Positions 41,620-50,555 are shown, counted from the first letter of the stretch. The stretch is DNA of 64,000 nt from Kineosporia mesophila (GCF_021129235.1 NZ_JAJOMA010000014.1:62001-126000); one strand, 5' to 3'. Numbers and translations: made by a program. The notes: generated by a model not told the origin, from the letters alone.

Positions 41620-42558
41620 TCAGGAAGCCGCGAGGGCAGCCTCGCCGGCCGGCTGGGTCCCGGTCCCGGCGGAGGGCCGCGGCTGCTGATCGGTGGCCGG
41701 CCGCTTCTCGGCGGGACGCCGCGGGCGGCGGCGCGGCTGTCCCAGGGCGTGGCTCAGACGGTCGAGGTAGATGGCCAGCAGCACGACGCCCAGACCACCC
41801 TCGAAGCCCGCGCCGACGTCCAGGGTGCTGATGCCGCGCACGACCACGGAGCCCAGGCCGTCGGCGCCGACCATGCCGGCGATGACCACCATGGACAGGG
41901 CCAGCATGATCGTCTGGTTGATGCCGGCCAGGATCGACGGCATGGCCAGCGGCACCTGGACCCGGCGCAACGTCTGCAGCGGCTTGGTGCCGAACGCCTG
42001 GGCCGCCTCGACGACCTCGGCGTCGACCCCGCGGATGCCCAGCTCGGTGAGCCGCACGGCCGGCGGGATCGCGAAGACGGTGGTGGCGACCACGCCCGGC
42101 ACCACGCCGACGCCGAAGAAGAACACGGCCGGGATCAGGTACACGAACACCGGGAGGGTCTGCATCAGGTCGAGCAGCGGGCGGGCCACGCCACTGACGC
42201 GGCGGCTGCTGGAGGCGGTGATCCCGACCGGCACGCCGATCAGCACCGCGATGACCGCGGCGACGACCACGACCGCGAGGGTCTGCATCGCCTCGATCCA
42301 CAGGTCCATCGCCTGGATCAGGATGAACGCGGCCAGGGCGAACAGGGCCAGGCCGACCTGGCGCAGCACCAGTGGCAGCGCCACGAAGACCAGGGTGACG
42401 ACGTAGGCGTGCGGTGCGGTGAGCACGTACAGCACCGCGTTGAGCAGGTGCAGCATCACGTCGGTGACCAGGTCGAAGACCGGGCCGAGGTGCTCGGTGA
42501 GCCAGTCGACGGCGTCGCTGACGGGCGAGCCCAGATCGATGACGGGGATCTCAGGCAT
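41620..42558 (-). CDS. proW: Glycine betaine/proline-type ABC permease
   Basis: A 312-residue permease with six or seven transmembrane helices (YVVTLVFVALPLVLRQVGLA; TLAVVVVAAVIAVLIGVPVG; MLALSMVVIAGMVGADGLGS). The EAA loop is EVVEAAQAFGTKPLQTLRRV. It forms the membrane channel of a ProU/OpuA-type osmoprotectant importer. The C-terminal ~60 residues are a Pro/Arg-rich cytoplasmic tail beyond the family norm. It overlaps the ATPase gene by 8 bp. Confidence 0.93.
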   Translation of the reverse strand: MPEIPVIDLGSPVSDAVDWLTEHLGPVFDLVTDVMLHLLNAVLYVLTAPHAYVVTLVFVALPLVLRQVGLALFALAAFILIQAMDLWIEAMQTLAVVVVAAVIAVLIGVPVGITASSSRRVSGVARPLLDLMQTLPVFVYLIPAVFFFGVGVVPGVVATTVFAIPPAVRLTELGIRGVDAEVVEAAQAFGTKPLQTLRRVQVPLAMPSILAGINQTIMLALSMVVIAGMVGADGLGSVVVRGISTLDVGAGFEGGLGVVLLAIYLDRLSHALGQPRRRPRRPAEKRPATDQQPRPSAGTGTQPAGEAALAAS

Positions 42559-43807
42559 GGGCTTCCTTCCCGTTCTCGCGCACCGGTTTCTCGCGCACCG
42601 GTTTCTCGCGCACCGGTTTCTCGCGTAACGGTTGCTCGCGGCCCGGTTTCTCGCGGACCGGTGTGGCCAGGGCGGCGAGCAGCGTGGCCTGCGGGATGAC
42701 GCCGAGCAGTTGTCCGCCGGGGCCGGTGACCGCGAGCGGCACGCTGCTCCGGCCGGCCAGCGAGAAGATGTCGCTCAGGGCGGCATCGTCGCGGACCCGC
42801 TGGTGGTCGTCGCCCACCGAGCCCGCCACCGGCTCCTGCATGATGTCGCCGGCCGTCAGCACGCGGGTACGGTCGACGTCGGCGATGAACTCCGAGACGT
42901 ATTCGTCGGCAGGGGTTTTCAGGATCTCCTGGGCCGTGCCCAGTTGCACCACGCGACCGTCACGCATGATCATGATCCGGTCGCCCATCCGCATCGCCTC
43001 GTTGAGGTCGTGCGTGACGAAAACGACCGTGCGTTTGAGGTCTCGCTGCAGAGTCATCAGCAGGTCCTGCATGTCGCGGCGGATCAGCGGGTCGAGCGCA
43101 CTGAAAGGCTCATCCATCAGCAGGATGTCGGCGTCCGACGCGAGAGCCCGCGCCAGCCCGACCCGCTGGCGCATACCGCCGGAGAGCTCGCCGGGAAGGG
43201 AGTCGCCCCAGTCGCCGAGACCGACCGTCTCCAGCGCCCAGTCGGCCCGCTCGTGGCGTTCGGCGACGGGCACCTGGCGGACCTGCAGGGCGTAGGCGGC
43301 GTTTTCCCGTACGGTGAAGTGCGGAAACAACGCGAAGTGCTGAAAGACCATGTTGATCTTACGGTTCCGGAGACCGCGCAGATCGTCCGGGTTCATCGCC
43401 GCGACGTCGCGGCCGTCGATGACCAGACGGCCGGCGGTCGGCTCGACCAGCCGGTTGAGCATGCGCAGCACGGTCGACTTACCGGAGCCGGACAGTCCCA
43501 TGATGACGAAGAACTCGCCCTGCTCGACGGTGAAGCTGACGTCGTCGGCCGCTGCTTTCTTCGCGACCGCGTTCGCGCCGACGGGCCCGGGCCGCTTCGC
43601 GCCGAACCACTTCCTCCATCCACTGGAGGCATCCGGGGCGCCGTAGACCTTCGTCAACCCGGTGACTTCGATGGCAGGTTCGGCACTGGGCGCCTGGGTG
43701 GGCAGTGCCGGCTGCGGACTCCATGTGCCTGAAGTCAATGGCCGCTCCATTTCACTTGCTACGCCGCGAGGGCCTTCTTCTCTGCTGCTGTGAAAATCGC
43801 GGTTCAC
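42551..43807 (-). CDS. proV: Glycine betaine/proline-type ABC ATPase with CBS region and repeat tail
   Basis: A 418-residue ProV/OpuAA ATPase: Walker A MGLSGSGKST, signature LSGGMRQRVGLARAL, Walker B ILLMDEPFSALD, H-loop VTHDLNEA. Betaine ATPases carry C-terminal CBS domains that sense ionic strength; one CBS-like segment (about 325-390, VPLAVTGPGGQLLGVIPQA) is present. It is followed by an EKPVR-repeat tail. GTG 43807 is used; ATG 43750 is an alternative that drops a non-conserved leader. A dyad overlapping a TTGACA lies just upstream. Confidence 0.92.
   Translation of the reverse strand: MNRDFHSSREEGPRGVASEMERPLTSGTWSPQPALPTQAPSAEPAIEVTGLTKVYGAPDASSGWRKWFGAKRPGPVGANAVAKKAAADDVSFTVEQGEFFVIMGLSGSGKSTVLRMLNRLVEPTAGRLVIDGRDVAAMNPDDLRGLRNRKINMVFQHFALFPHFTVRENAAYALQVRQVPVAERHERADWALETVGLGDWGDSLPGELSGGMRQRVGLARALASDADILLMDEPFSALDPLIRRDMQDLLMTLQRDLKRTVVFVTHDLNEAMRMGDRIMIMRDGRVVQLGTAQEILKTPADEYVSEFIADVDRTRVLTAGDIMQEPVAGSVGDDHQRVRDDAALSDIFSLAGRSSVPLAVTGPGGQLLGVIPQATLLAALATPVREKPGREQPLREKPVREKPVREKPVRENGKEAHA
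42574..42655. repeat. 15-bp tandem repeats at the 3' end of proV
   Basis: The unit CTCGCGCACCGGTTT and variants are repeated five to six times head to tail. On the minus strand they encode (R)EKPVREKPVREKPVR-type charged repeats at the ProV C-terminus. Three central copies are identical, which suggests recent slippage. Confidence 0.85.
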
Positions 43808-43819
43808 CCTCGCGCCGGT

Positions 43820-43836
43820 CTTGACAGAGTGTCAAG
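43820..43836. promoter_or_regulatory. Possible operator/promoter of proVWX
   Basis: CTTGACA-GAG-TGTCAAG is a perfect 7-bp dyad that starts 13 bases upstream of the proV GTG. TTGACA occurs on both strands, but its closeness to the GTG leaves little room for a -10, so an operator role, or a later ATG 43750 start for ProV, is favoured. Confidence 0.5.
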
Positions 43837-44031
43837 CCAAGTGAATTTTGTTGCGCCGCAAGTGCGCCCGGCCCACCCGGGACGGACCGGCCCGGATGGG
43901 CTTCCGAAGTGCGCCGGAGCAAGGCGTTTCGGAGACATCGCCGAGGGAACTTCCGGCGTTACGTGACGCTCGTCTCAGTCACGCTGAGCAATGACCGCGT
44001 CACCACGATTCTGGCGGTCATAGCATGAGTC

Positions 44032-44080
44032 AGCGCGCCTCGCGCACCTGGTCGCCGGGCCAGGTGTGCGAGAGCGCGCT
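44032..44080 (-). terminator. Long hairpin downstream of the universal stress protein gene
   Basis: AGCGCGCCTCGCGCACCTGG (44032-44051) pairs with CCAGGTGTGCGAGAGCGCGCT (44060-44080), with few mismatches and an 8-base loop. It starts 21 bases after the usp stop and most likely terminates that transcript. The remaining gap to proV (43837-44031) shows no gene. Confidence 0.7.
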
Positions 44081-44101
44081 GAAACGGGTCTTTCGGTGTT
44101 C

Positions 44102-44905
44102 TTAATGGACGACGGCCAGAGGGCTGTGCGAGCGGGTGATGAGACCGTTCCCCACCGATCCGGTGAGCAAGCCGGCCGTCAGCCCCCGACCGCGGTTACC
44201 GACCACGACGATCCCGCAGCCGTGGGAGGCGTCGGAGAGCACCGGTACGGCCGTTCCCTCGACGAGTTCGTACCGTACTCCCACTTCCGGGAAGCAACGG
44301 TGCACCCAGGCGACGGCCAGCTCCCCGACCCGGGTCGCCTCCTGTGCCTCCTCGTAGGCCACGGTGACCACCAGCGGCACGCCCTGACGGCCCGCCCGCT
44401 CGGCGGCGAAGGACAGGGCCCGCTCGGCGCCGGTGGAACCGTCGTACCCGACGGTCACGCACCGGCCGCGGACCACGCCTGCTCCCGGGCTGACCACGAC
44501 GACCGGGCAGTGGGCCCGGGCCACGACCGCGGCTGTGGTGTTACCGAGCACCCGGCCCTCGATGGCCCGGTACTCCGGCACGCCCAGCACCACCAGCTCC
44601 GCCGTACACGAGGCCGTGACCAGCGAACGACTGATGCCGGACAGACCCGTCTCCAGCGTCACCGGCAGTTCGGGCGCCAGGCGGCGCACCCGGGCCAGTC
44701 CGTCCTGCAGCACGATGGCCGAGGCCCGCTCCAGCGGTTCCGGCGCACCGCCCGCGCCGGGTTCGGCCGGACCCCGTTCGGCCACGTGCAGGATGAGTAG
44801 TTCCGAGCCCCGCTCGGCGGCGTCGACCGCGGCCCAGTCGAGGGCTGCCTGTGCGGACGCAGATCCGTCGTAACCGACGACAGTCTTGCGTGTCCTGAAC
44901 GTCAT
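44102..44905 (-). CDS. Tandem universal stress protein
   Basis: A 267-residue protein with two UspA domains (1-140, 145-267). Domain 1 starts TVVGYDGSASAQAALDWA and has VVLGVPEYRAIEGRVLGNTT in place of the G2xG9xG(S/T) ATP motif. Domain 2 has VTVGYDGSTGAERALSFA and VVVGNRGRGLTAGLLTGSVG, with an intact ATP-binding G-x2-G-x9-G-S pattern. Double USPs in actinobacteria are often induced in dormancy or hypoxia (the DosR regulon in mycobacteria). ATG has AAGGAG upstream. Single gene. Confidence 0.92.
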   Translation of the reverse strand: MTFRTRKTVVGYDGSASAQAALDWAAVDAAERGSELLILHVAERGPAEPGAGGAPEPLERASAIVLQDGLARVRRLAPELPVTLETGLSGISRSLVTASCTAELVVLGVPEYRAIEGRVLGNTTAAVVARAHCPVVVVSPGAGVVRGRCVTVGYDGSTGAERALSFAAERAGRQGVPLVVTVAYEEAQEATRVGELAVAWVHRCFPEVGVRYELVEGTAVPVLSDASHGCGIVVVGNRGRGLTAGLLTGSVGNGLITRSHSPLAVVH

Positions 44906-45035
44906 GATCAGCTCCTTCCCCGCTGCCCTCAGTCTGCTTCAGCCCCCGCACAGCGTCCACGGGCGAAAGTCCCCTCATCGCGCAACGGTCGCCCGCCCCT
45001 TGGCCTGATCACGGAAAGAAGGAAGACTCCACGGG

Positions 45036-45635
45036 ATGCTGACGATTCGTCCGTACCGGGCCGACGACCTCGCCGCCTGCTACGGCATCTGCGTGCGCAC
45101 CGGGGCGGCCGGCCACGACGCGCGGGGGAAGTTCGGGAGTGACGAGTTGCTCGGCGACCTCTTCGCCGCGCCCTACCTGGCGCTCGAGCCGCAGTGCGCG
45201 TTCGTCCTCACCGACGACGACGTGCCGGTGGGCTACGTGCTCGGCACCGCCGACACCCCGGCGTACGTGCGCCGCTACCGGGAGATCTGGGTTCCGCGAC
45301 TGCTGGAGCGGTATCCGGGTGAGCCCGCCGCGTCCGACCGGAGCCTGCTCCAGCTGGGCCTGCACCCGGAGAACATGCTGGTACCGGGCCTGGAGGCCTA
45401 CCCGGCCCACCTGCACATCGATCTGCTGCCGCAGGTCCAGGGCGGTGGCCACGGCCGGGCCCTGATCGAGCGGTTCCTGCGCACGGTGCACACGGCCGGG
45501 GCCCCCGCCGTGTATCTGGGCATGGATCCGGCCAACACCCGCGCCCTGGGTTTCTACGAGCGCCTGGGCTTCCGGGTGCTCGAGGTCGGTGACCCGGACG
45601 ACCTGTACCTCGGCCGTCCCACCGCTGCCCCCTGA
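45036..45635 (+). CDS. GNAT-family N-acetyltransferase
   Basis: A 199-residue GNAT: TIRPYRADDLAACYGICVRT at the N-terminus, AFVLTDDDVPVGYVLGTADT, LHIDLLPQVQGGGHGRALIE (acetyl-CoA loop Q-G-G-G-H-G-R-A), and LGMDPANTRALGFYERLGFR. The insert between strands 3 and 4 resembles hydrolase-associated acetyltransferases (OGA-like C-terminal GNAT). The substrate is unknown. ATG follows AGAAGGAAG. Confidence 0.9.
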   Translation: MLTIRPYRADDLAACYGICVRTGAAGHDARGKFGSDELLGDLFAAPYLALEPQCAFVLTDDDVPVGYVLGTADTPAYVRRYREIWVPRLLERYPGEPAASDRSLLQLGLHPENMLVPGLEAYPAHLHIDLLPQVQGGGHGRALIERFLRTVHTAGAPAVYLGMDPANTRALGFYERLGFRVLEVGDPDDLYLGRPTAAP

Positions 45636-45654
45636 TCCCGGCCGGTACCGCGGG

Positions 45655-46020
45655 GACGTCGAAGAACCTCACCAGCAGCCAGGACCGCGGGATGCCGAGG
45701 TAGCTGGTGACCAGGAAGAGCAGCGTGAACCAGGCGTCGAACGAGAACGCGGGTGCGGGGGCCGGCACCTCCGGACGCCAGAACCACGGCCGGCGGCCCG
45801 GGCGAAGGGCGTCACCTCGACCCGGGTGCCGGCCAGAGTCTCGTGACAGCGCACGAGGGCAGCCTCGTCCCAGTCGTCGGTCAGGAACGGCACCCCGGAC
45901 CGGGCCCGGTCGAGCGTGAACCCGTCCTCCCGGCGCAGCACCACCGGAACGCCCTGCCGCAGCAGCAGATACAGCGGGCCGACACCCGGTTGCCGCCGGG
46001 CGGGCCGACAGGTCGCAGTC
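45655..46020 (-). pseudogene. Frameshifted gene fragment of unknown family
   Basis: One minus-strand frame reads GVGPLYLLLRQGVPVVLRRE, then DDWDEAALVRCHETLAGTRV and EVTPFARAAG. One base shift later (about 45785) another frame continues PWFWRPEVPAPAPAFSFDAW and FTLLFLVTSYLGIPRSWLLV. Together they look like one protein ending in a hydrophobic helix, but neither frame has a start, and the second has no stop before it runs antisense into the GNAT gene. It is probably a pseudogene truncated at both ends. The remaining stretch 46021-46227 shows nothing recognisable. Confidence 0.45.
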
Positions 46021-46227
46021 GCCGATCCGGGCCGAGAACCGTTGCAGGCCGGCATTTCAGCAAAACCTTTCGATCCAGATCGGTTTCATGACCGCCGCCC
46101 GTTGCCGTCCTGCCGATCATGTTCTGGCCGGGCGGACGACCGGCAAGAGCCTGTGAGAGGCCTGCGCCGGACGAGCCCCCGTGGGGCGACAGCGCGCCGA
46201 AATCAGCCGTCTACCGGGCCGTTCCCG

Positions 46228-46674
46228 TCAGGACCAACCCCAGATGGAGAAGTTCTGGCCGCCGAGGTGGGGGCCCATGATCAGGCGGGTGTAGAGGAAA
46301 GTGTCGGCCGGAAGCTGTCCGGGCGGGAACCAGCCCAGCGCGTCGCAGAGATCCGGTTCCAGCACGGCGGGCACCCCGTGCCAGCGGGTGACGACGAAGC
46401 TGAACCCGATGCGCGGCTCGCCGCCGGGCGGGCGCACGTGCGCGACCCCGTTGAAGGCGAGGTCGCCCGGGTCACAGGTCACGCCGAGCTCCTCGTGCAG
46501 TTCCCGCCGCACCGCCTGGGGCAGGCTCTCCCCGGCCTCGAGCTTGCCGCTGGGCAGGGCCCACTGACCGCTACCGGGAATGTCCCCGGCCCGTTTCATC
46601 AGCAGCAGGCGGCCGTGGTCGTCTTTCAGCAGCCCGAAGACGTCCACGAGGCTCGCGTGATCATTTCCAGCCAC
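46228..46674 (-). CDS. Nudix hydrolase
   Basis: A 148-residue protein with a full Nudix box, GKLEAGESLPQAVRRELHEELGV (G-x5-E-x7-REUxEExGU; about residues 42-64). The N-terminus VFGLLKDDHGRLLLMKRAG is the typical lead-in strand. It should hydrolyse a nucleoside diphosphate linked to another moiety (for example a damaged nucleotide). GTG start; monocistronic. Confidence 0.93.
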   Translation of the reverse strand: MAGNDHASLVDVFGLLKDDHGRLLLMKRAGDIPGSGQWALPSGKLEAGESLPQAVRRELHEELGVTCDPGDLAFNGVAHVRPPGGEPRIGFSFVVTRWHGVPAVLEPDLCDALGWFPPGQLPADTFLYTRLIMGPHLGGQNFSIWGWS

Positions 46675-46743
46675 GCCGCAGACGCTACCGGTCGGAACTG
46701 ACCCGCCGGTAGCCTGAGTTCCGCGCGCGTACCAGGTCCTGTC

Positions 46744-47754
46744 CTAGACGATCTCCAGCCCGGCCTCGGCGATGGCCACCACGCTGCCGGACAGGTCGCC
46801 GAAGTCCTGGCCGCCCATCGCCCCGGCCCCGACCCGGGCCTGCACGCCGAGAACGATGGCAGCGAACTTGAAGTGGGCGAAAGCCCGGTACCAGTCGAGG
46901 TCTTCGACATCGATCCCGGTCTGGGCCGACCACCGGGCGGCGATCGCGTCAGCCCCCGGAAAACCCGGCAGCGTGGTCACCGAGCGCACCAGCGTGGGCG
47001 CCAGACGCTCGACCGACTCCCAGTAGAACATCAGCAGGCCCAGATCGGTCAGCGGGTCGCCGAGCGTCGACATCTCCCAATCAAGGACGCCGTTGAGCTT
47101 CGGGTGCCTCTCGTCCACCACGCAGTTGTCGAGTCGGTAGTCGCCGTGGACGACGCACGCCGCACTGCTCACGGGCGGCCGCTGGGCCAGGATCCAGGCC
47201 AGCTCCGCGAGCGCGTCGACCGGGGGCGCCGGGGTGGCCTCGATCTGCCGGGTCCAGCGCCGCACCTGGCGCTCGGCGAAACCCTCCGGCCGGCCGAAAT
47301 CCCCCAGCCCGACAGCCTTCGGGTCGACGGTGTGCAGATCGGCGAGCACGTCCACGAGGTTCTCCCCCAGGTGGGCGCGATCCTCGAGGTCGTACGCCGG
47401 CGGCAGGGTGTCGGTGACGACGACGCCAGGCACCCTGGTCATCACGTAGAACGGCACCCCGATCAGCTCACCGGCATCCTCCAGCACGATCTCCGGCACC
47501 GGCACGGTGCTTTCGGCCAGGACCCGCTGGACGCGGGTCTCCCGCCCCATGTCGTGCGCGGTCGGCAGCACGTTCCCGCTCGGCGGACGCCGCAGAATCA
47601 GCTCCCCGGCCGCACTCAGCAGCCGGAACGTCAGGTTGGACCGGCCGCCCGTGATCAGCTCGGCCCGCACGTCCCGCCAGCCCTCGTCGCCGGTGGCCCG
47701 CACCAGGGCCGGAGCGACCAGATCGGGCCGGGCCAGACGCCTGACCTCATCCAT
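46744..47754 (-). CDS. Phosphotransferase (APH-like, ACAD10/11 N-terminal type)
   Basis: A 336-residue aminoglycoside-phosphotransferase-fold kinase. Motifs are VVHGDYRLDNCVVDE (catalytic HGD-x4-N), GVLDWEMSTLGDPLTDLGLL (metal-binding D), and an N-lobe ELITGGRSNLTFRLL. This branch matches the kinase domain of acyl-CoA dehydrogenase ACAD10/11, which phosphorylates 4-hydroxy acyl-CoA, rather than drug resistance. ATG 47754 is used; a GTG 6 bases upstream is equally close to AAGGAG. It is divergent from a family III CoA transferase, which fits acyl-CoA metabolism. Confidence 0.88.
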   Translation of the reverse strand: MDEVRRLARPDLVAPALVRATGDEGWRDVRAELITGGRSNLTFRLLSAAGELILRRPPSGNVLPTAHDMGRETRVQRVLAESTVPVPEIVLEDAGELIGVPFYVMTRVPGVVVTDTLPPAYDLEDRAHLGENLVDVLADLHTVDPKAVGLGDFGRPEGFAERQVRRWTRQIEATPAPPVDALAELAWILAQRPPVSSAACVVHGDYRLDNCVVDERHPKLNGVLDWEMSTLGDPLTDLGLLMFYWESVERLAPTLVRSVTTLPGFPGADAIAARWSAQTGIDVEDLDWYRAFAHFKFAAIVLGVQARVGAGAMGGQDFGDLSGSVVAIAEAGLEIV

Positions 47755-47870
47755 CCGCACCGCGCTCCTTCTCCACCGCCCTGACCGTGCTCCACCCACC
47801 GTGATCAACGCCGGGAGTTCGTCACCTGCCGTTCGCGCCGTTCAGCCTACTCGCGCCATAAACTCGGCCC

Positions 47871-48977
47871 ATGGGCGACGAGGGCCGGTCCGCGGGACCA
47901 CTCACGGGGCTGCGGGTGCTCGAGCTCGCGGGAATCGGGCCGGTTCCGCACGCCGCGATGATCCTGGCCGATCTGGGGGCCGACGTCGTTCGGGTCGACC
48001 GGCCCGGGGGCCTGGACGCCGGTGACCAGGTGCTGCGCGGGCGGCGGGCCGCCGAGCTCGATCTCAGGTCCCCGGCGGGCCGGGACACCCTGCTGGAGCT
48101 GGCCGACCGGGCCGACGTGCTGCTGGAAGGATTCCGGCCGGGTGTGACGGAGCGACTCGGGATCGGGCCGGACGTGTGCCTGGCCCGCAACCCGCGCCTG
48201 GTCTACGGCCGGATGACCGGCTGGGGTCGCACTGGCCCGCGGGCGCACCAGGCCGGGCACGACATCAATTACCTGGCCCTGGCCGGGGTGCTGCACGGCA
48301 TCGGCCGGCCCGGGGAGCGGCCCGTGCCCCCGATGAACCTCGTCGGTGACTTCGGTGGCGGGTCGATGTTCCTGGTCACCGGTGTGCTGGCCGCACTCGT
48401 CGAACGCGGGGTCTCGGGGCGGGGGCAGGTGGTGGACGCCGCCATGGTCGACGGGGCCTCGCTGCTGATGCAGATGATGTGGTCGTGGCGGGCTCAGGGC
48501 GGCTGGACCGATACCCCCGGCTCCAACCTGCTCGACGGGGGCGCACCCTTCTACGACACCTACCGCTGTGCGGACGGCCGGCACGTCGCGGTCGGCGCCC
48601 TCGAACCTGCCTTCTACGCGCAGCTTCTCGACGGTCTCGGGATCACCCCGGACGAGCTGCCCGACCGGGCCGACCGCGGGAGCTGGCCGATCCTGCGCGA
48701 ACGGTTCACCGCCGCGTTCGCCCGGCACGATCTGGCCCACTGGCGGGACGTGTTCGACGGGTCCGACGCCTGCGTGACGCCCGTCCTCAGCATGACCGAG
48801 GCCCTGGACGACCCGCATCTGCGCGCGCACGGCACCCATCTCGAGATCCACGGCGTCCCGCAGCCCGGCCCGGCGCCGCGCTTCTCCCGGACCCCACCCG
48901 GAAACCCGGCTCCACCGGCATCTTCCGGGATCGGGGCCGCCGCCGTGCTCCGCGACTGGCCGGCCCCGGGTGCCTGA
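47871..48977 (+). CDS. CaiB/BaiF family III CoA-transferase (alpha-methylacyl-CoA racemase-like)
   Basis: A 368-residue family III CoA-transferase or racemase. Typical parts are [82 protein letters not shown] (with the Asp of the active site) and VVDAAMVDG. It resembles mycobacterial alpha-methylacyl-CoA racemase (Mcr), which has the -GH-D-NY pattern with His126 and Asp156. It could epimerise branched acyl-CoAs. No start ambiguity. Confidence 0.93.
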   Translation: MGDEGRSAGPLTGLRVLELAGIGPVPHAAMILADLGADVVRVDRPGGLDAGDQVLRGRRAAELDLRSPAGRDTLLELADRADVLLEGFRPGVTERLGIGPDVCLARNPRLVYGRMTGWGRTGPRAHQAGHDINYLALAGVLHGIGRPGERPVPPMNLVGDFGGGSMFLVTGVLAALVERGVSGRGQVVDAAMVDGASLLMQMMWSWRAQGGWTDTPGSNLLDGGAPFYDTYRCADGRHVAVGALEPAFYAQLLDGLGITPDELPDRADRGSWPILRERFTAAFARHDLAHWRDVFDGSDACVTPVLSMTEALDDPHLRAHGTHLEIHGVPQPGPAPRFSRTPPGNPAPPASSGIGAAAVLRDWPAPGA

Positions 48978-49039
48978 GCACGTGAACAGTTCCTTCCCGG
49001 GCGGTACCATGGTTTTCGCCCCGGTTCGAGCGAATACTT

Positions 49040-49219
49040 GATTTAAGGGTAGGTACCCGCCGGTGTGTCCGGGCGCAGCTGTCCCCGGCCCGGCTGGACG
49101 ACCTGGTGGGCGAGGTGCCGCAGCAGGTGGAGCATCTGGAGGGCGGGACACCGGAGCGGGTGCCGACCACGATCACGCTGGTACCGGAGGATCTGCGCCT
49201 GCGGTACCACCCGTCCTGA
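49040..49219 (+). pseudogene. Possible C-terminal gene remnant
   Basis: A plus-strand frame with GC-rich third positions reads QLSPARLDDLVGEVPQQVEH, then GTPERVPTTITLVPEDLRLR and YHPS, TGA at 49219. No start codon with a ribosome site is present, and the N-terminal side dissolves into AT-richer sequence (49025-49060). Family unknown. The rest of 48978-49328 shows nothing else. Confidence 0.3.
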
Positions 49220-49328
49220 ATCGGGGCTCCGCTGGAGGGCTTGTTGCCGTCAGCACTCAAGCCGGGCACCCAGACGCCGAACTCCGTAGCGACAGCCGTA
49301 ACAGTCCGGCTACCCCGAGAAGGTGCCC

Positions 49329-49769
49329 GTGTACGAGCTCATCTACGCCAGTCGCGCCGTGGTGGACCTGACCGATGGCGAGCTGGAAATGCTCATCGGC
49401 CCGAGCCGCGACCTCAACGCGCACGCCGACATCACCGGAATGCTGCTGCACGTGCACGACGAGCCGACGCACCATGCCTTCTACGTGCAGCTCCTCGAGG
49501 GCCCGCAGGAGTCGGTCGAGCGGACCTACGAGCGCATCCGGCACAGCACCCTGCACACCGACGTCACCCTGGTGCAGCGGGGCACCACGGTCGCCCGGTC
49601 GTTCGGGGGCTGGCGCATGCGCCTGGCCGCGACGACGACCGACGCCGTGCTGCCGCTGGTCGTGGGCGACCAGGTGAAACGGATGACGTCCAAGGACACG
49701 TTCGGCCTGCTGAAGGACACCTTCGTGGCCCGGGCCCTGCTGACGGCCGAGACCGTCCGGGCCGGCTGA
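49329..49769 (+). CDS. BLUF-domain blue-light sensor
   Basis: A 146-residue protein made almost wholly of one BLUF domain, which binds FAD and senses blue light. Key residues are present: Tyr6 (ELIYASRA), Asn30 (SRDLNAHADITGMLLH), Gln54 (FYVQLLEG), and Trp95/Met97 (FGGWRM). Compared with AppA there is an insert of about six residues (HVHDEPTH) between Asn and Gln. The tail (residues 100-146, FGLLKDTFVARALL) is too short for an output domain, so it should signal through a partner protein. GTG 49329 is used because the AGAAGG ribosome site is 5-6 bases away; GTG 49323 would overlap it. Confidence 0.88.
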   Translation: MYELIYASRAVVDLTDGELEMLIGPSRDLNAHADITGMLLHVHDEPTHHAFYVQLLEGPQESVERTYERIRHSTLHTDVTLVQRGTTVARSFGGWRMRLAATTTDAVLPLVVGDQVKRMTSKDTFGLLKDTFVARALLTAETVRAG

Positions 49770-49793
49770 CCCGGACAGCCTCCCGCAGCCGGG

Positions 49794-50495
49794 TCAGGAG
49801 GAGCTCGGGTAGGCGTCCCGGGGGTCGCCGGCGAGCAGGGCCTTGGCGCGGGCGGCCAGCTCGTCGACGATGATCTCGAGGTCACCGGCCTCGACGCCGT
49901 CGAGAATCTTCCCGACCACCTCGGCCGCGTCGCCCAGCGGCCCGTCCCACCATTCCTGGTGCCCGGTGTCGGTCATGCCCAGGTAGGCGCCACCGACGTA
50001 GGTGCCCTGCTGGGCCAGTTCCAGCCGGGCGCCGCTGGTCAGGGCCCATTCGGCGGCCTTGGCCACGTGGTAGGCGCCTGCCCGGTCGGCCGCGACCCAG
50101 GACATCGCCGAGTTGACGTTCACGATGCCGCCGCCCCCGTTGGCCTTCAGCACCGGCGCGAAGGCCCGCATCATCTCGAGGGTTCCCCAGAAGAAGATGT
50201 CCAGGTCCTGGCGGATCTGGGCCTTGTCGCCGGTGATCAGGTCGGCCATCGACGTGACGCCGGCATTGTTGACGAGCAGGGTGACGTCGGTCGCCACCTG
50301 CGCGACCCGGGCGACCGCCTCCTCATCGGTGATGTCCAGGGGCAGCACCTCGACGCCGGGCAGATCGACGAGTTCCGGGCGGCGGGCCGTGGCGTACACC
50401 TTCGCCGCCCCGCGATCGACCAGCTGCTGCGCGAAATGCCTTCCCAGCCCCCGGTTGGCGCCGGTGACGAGTGCGACGGAGTTCTTGAGTTCCAT
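49794..50495 (-). CDS. Short-chain dehydrogenase/reductase
   Basis: A 233-residue SDR: VALVTGANRGLGRHFA, TLLVNNAGVTSMADL, IVNVNSAMSWVAADRAGAYHVAKAAEWALTS (Ser, Tyr-x3-Lys). It resembles actinobacterial oxidoreductases close to DUF-annotated carbonyl reductases. Divergent from a MerR regulator with an operator-like dyad in the 60-bp gap, so it is the likely MerR target. ATG 50495; a longer frame that reads through the regulator is rejected. The stop is 25 bp from the BLUF stop (convergent). Confidence 0.9.
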   Translation of the reverse strand: MELKNSVALVTGANRGLGRHFAQQLVDRGAAKVYATARRPELVDLPGVEVLPLDITDEEAVARVAQVATDVTLLVNNAGVTSMADLITGDKAQIRQDLDIFFWGTLEMMRAFAPVLKANGGGGIVNVNSAMSWVAADRAGAYHVAKAAEWALTSGARLELAQQGTYVGGAYLGMTDTGHQEWWDGPLGDAAEVVGKILDGVEAGDLEIIVDELAARAKALLAGDPRDAYPSSS

Positions 50496-50511
50496 GCGAA
50501 GTACGCTAAAA

Positions 50512-50529
50512 CTTGACGCTGACGTCAAG
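50512..50529. promoter_or_regulatory. Probable MerR operator between SDR and MerR genes
   Basis: CTTGAC-GCTGAC-GTCAAG is a 6-bp perfect dyad. Such a dyad inside a divergent promoter is the usual MerR arrangement. On the SDR side TAGCGT lies 7 bases before its ATG, which suggests a leaderless SDR transcript. Confidence 0.7.
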
Positions 50530-50555
50530 GGCAAGTCCTTTCTGGAGGGAATCTC

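Noticed and set aside
41594-42301. Upstream extension of the betaine-binding protein
   Set aside because: The frame stays open into the permease gene, but the GTG at 41593 has a ribosome site, a Tat signal and a lipobox, so it is the start.
43837-44031. c-di-AMP riboswitch upstream of the betaine importer
   Set aside because: Would be plausible for an osmolyte transporter, but no conserved core could be recognised.
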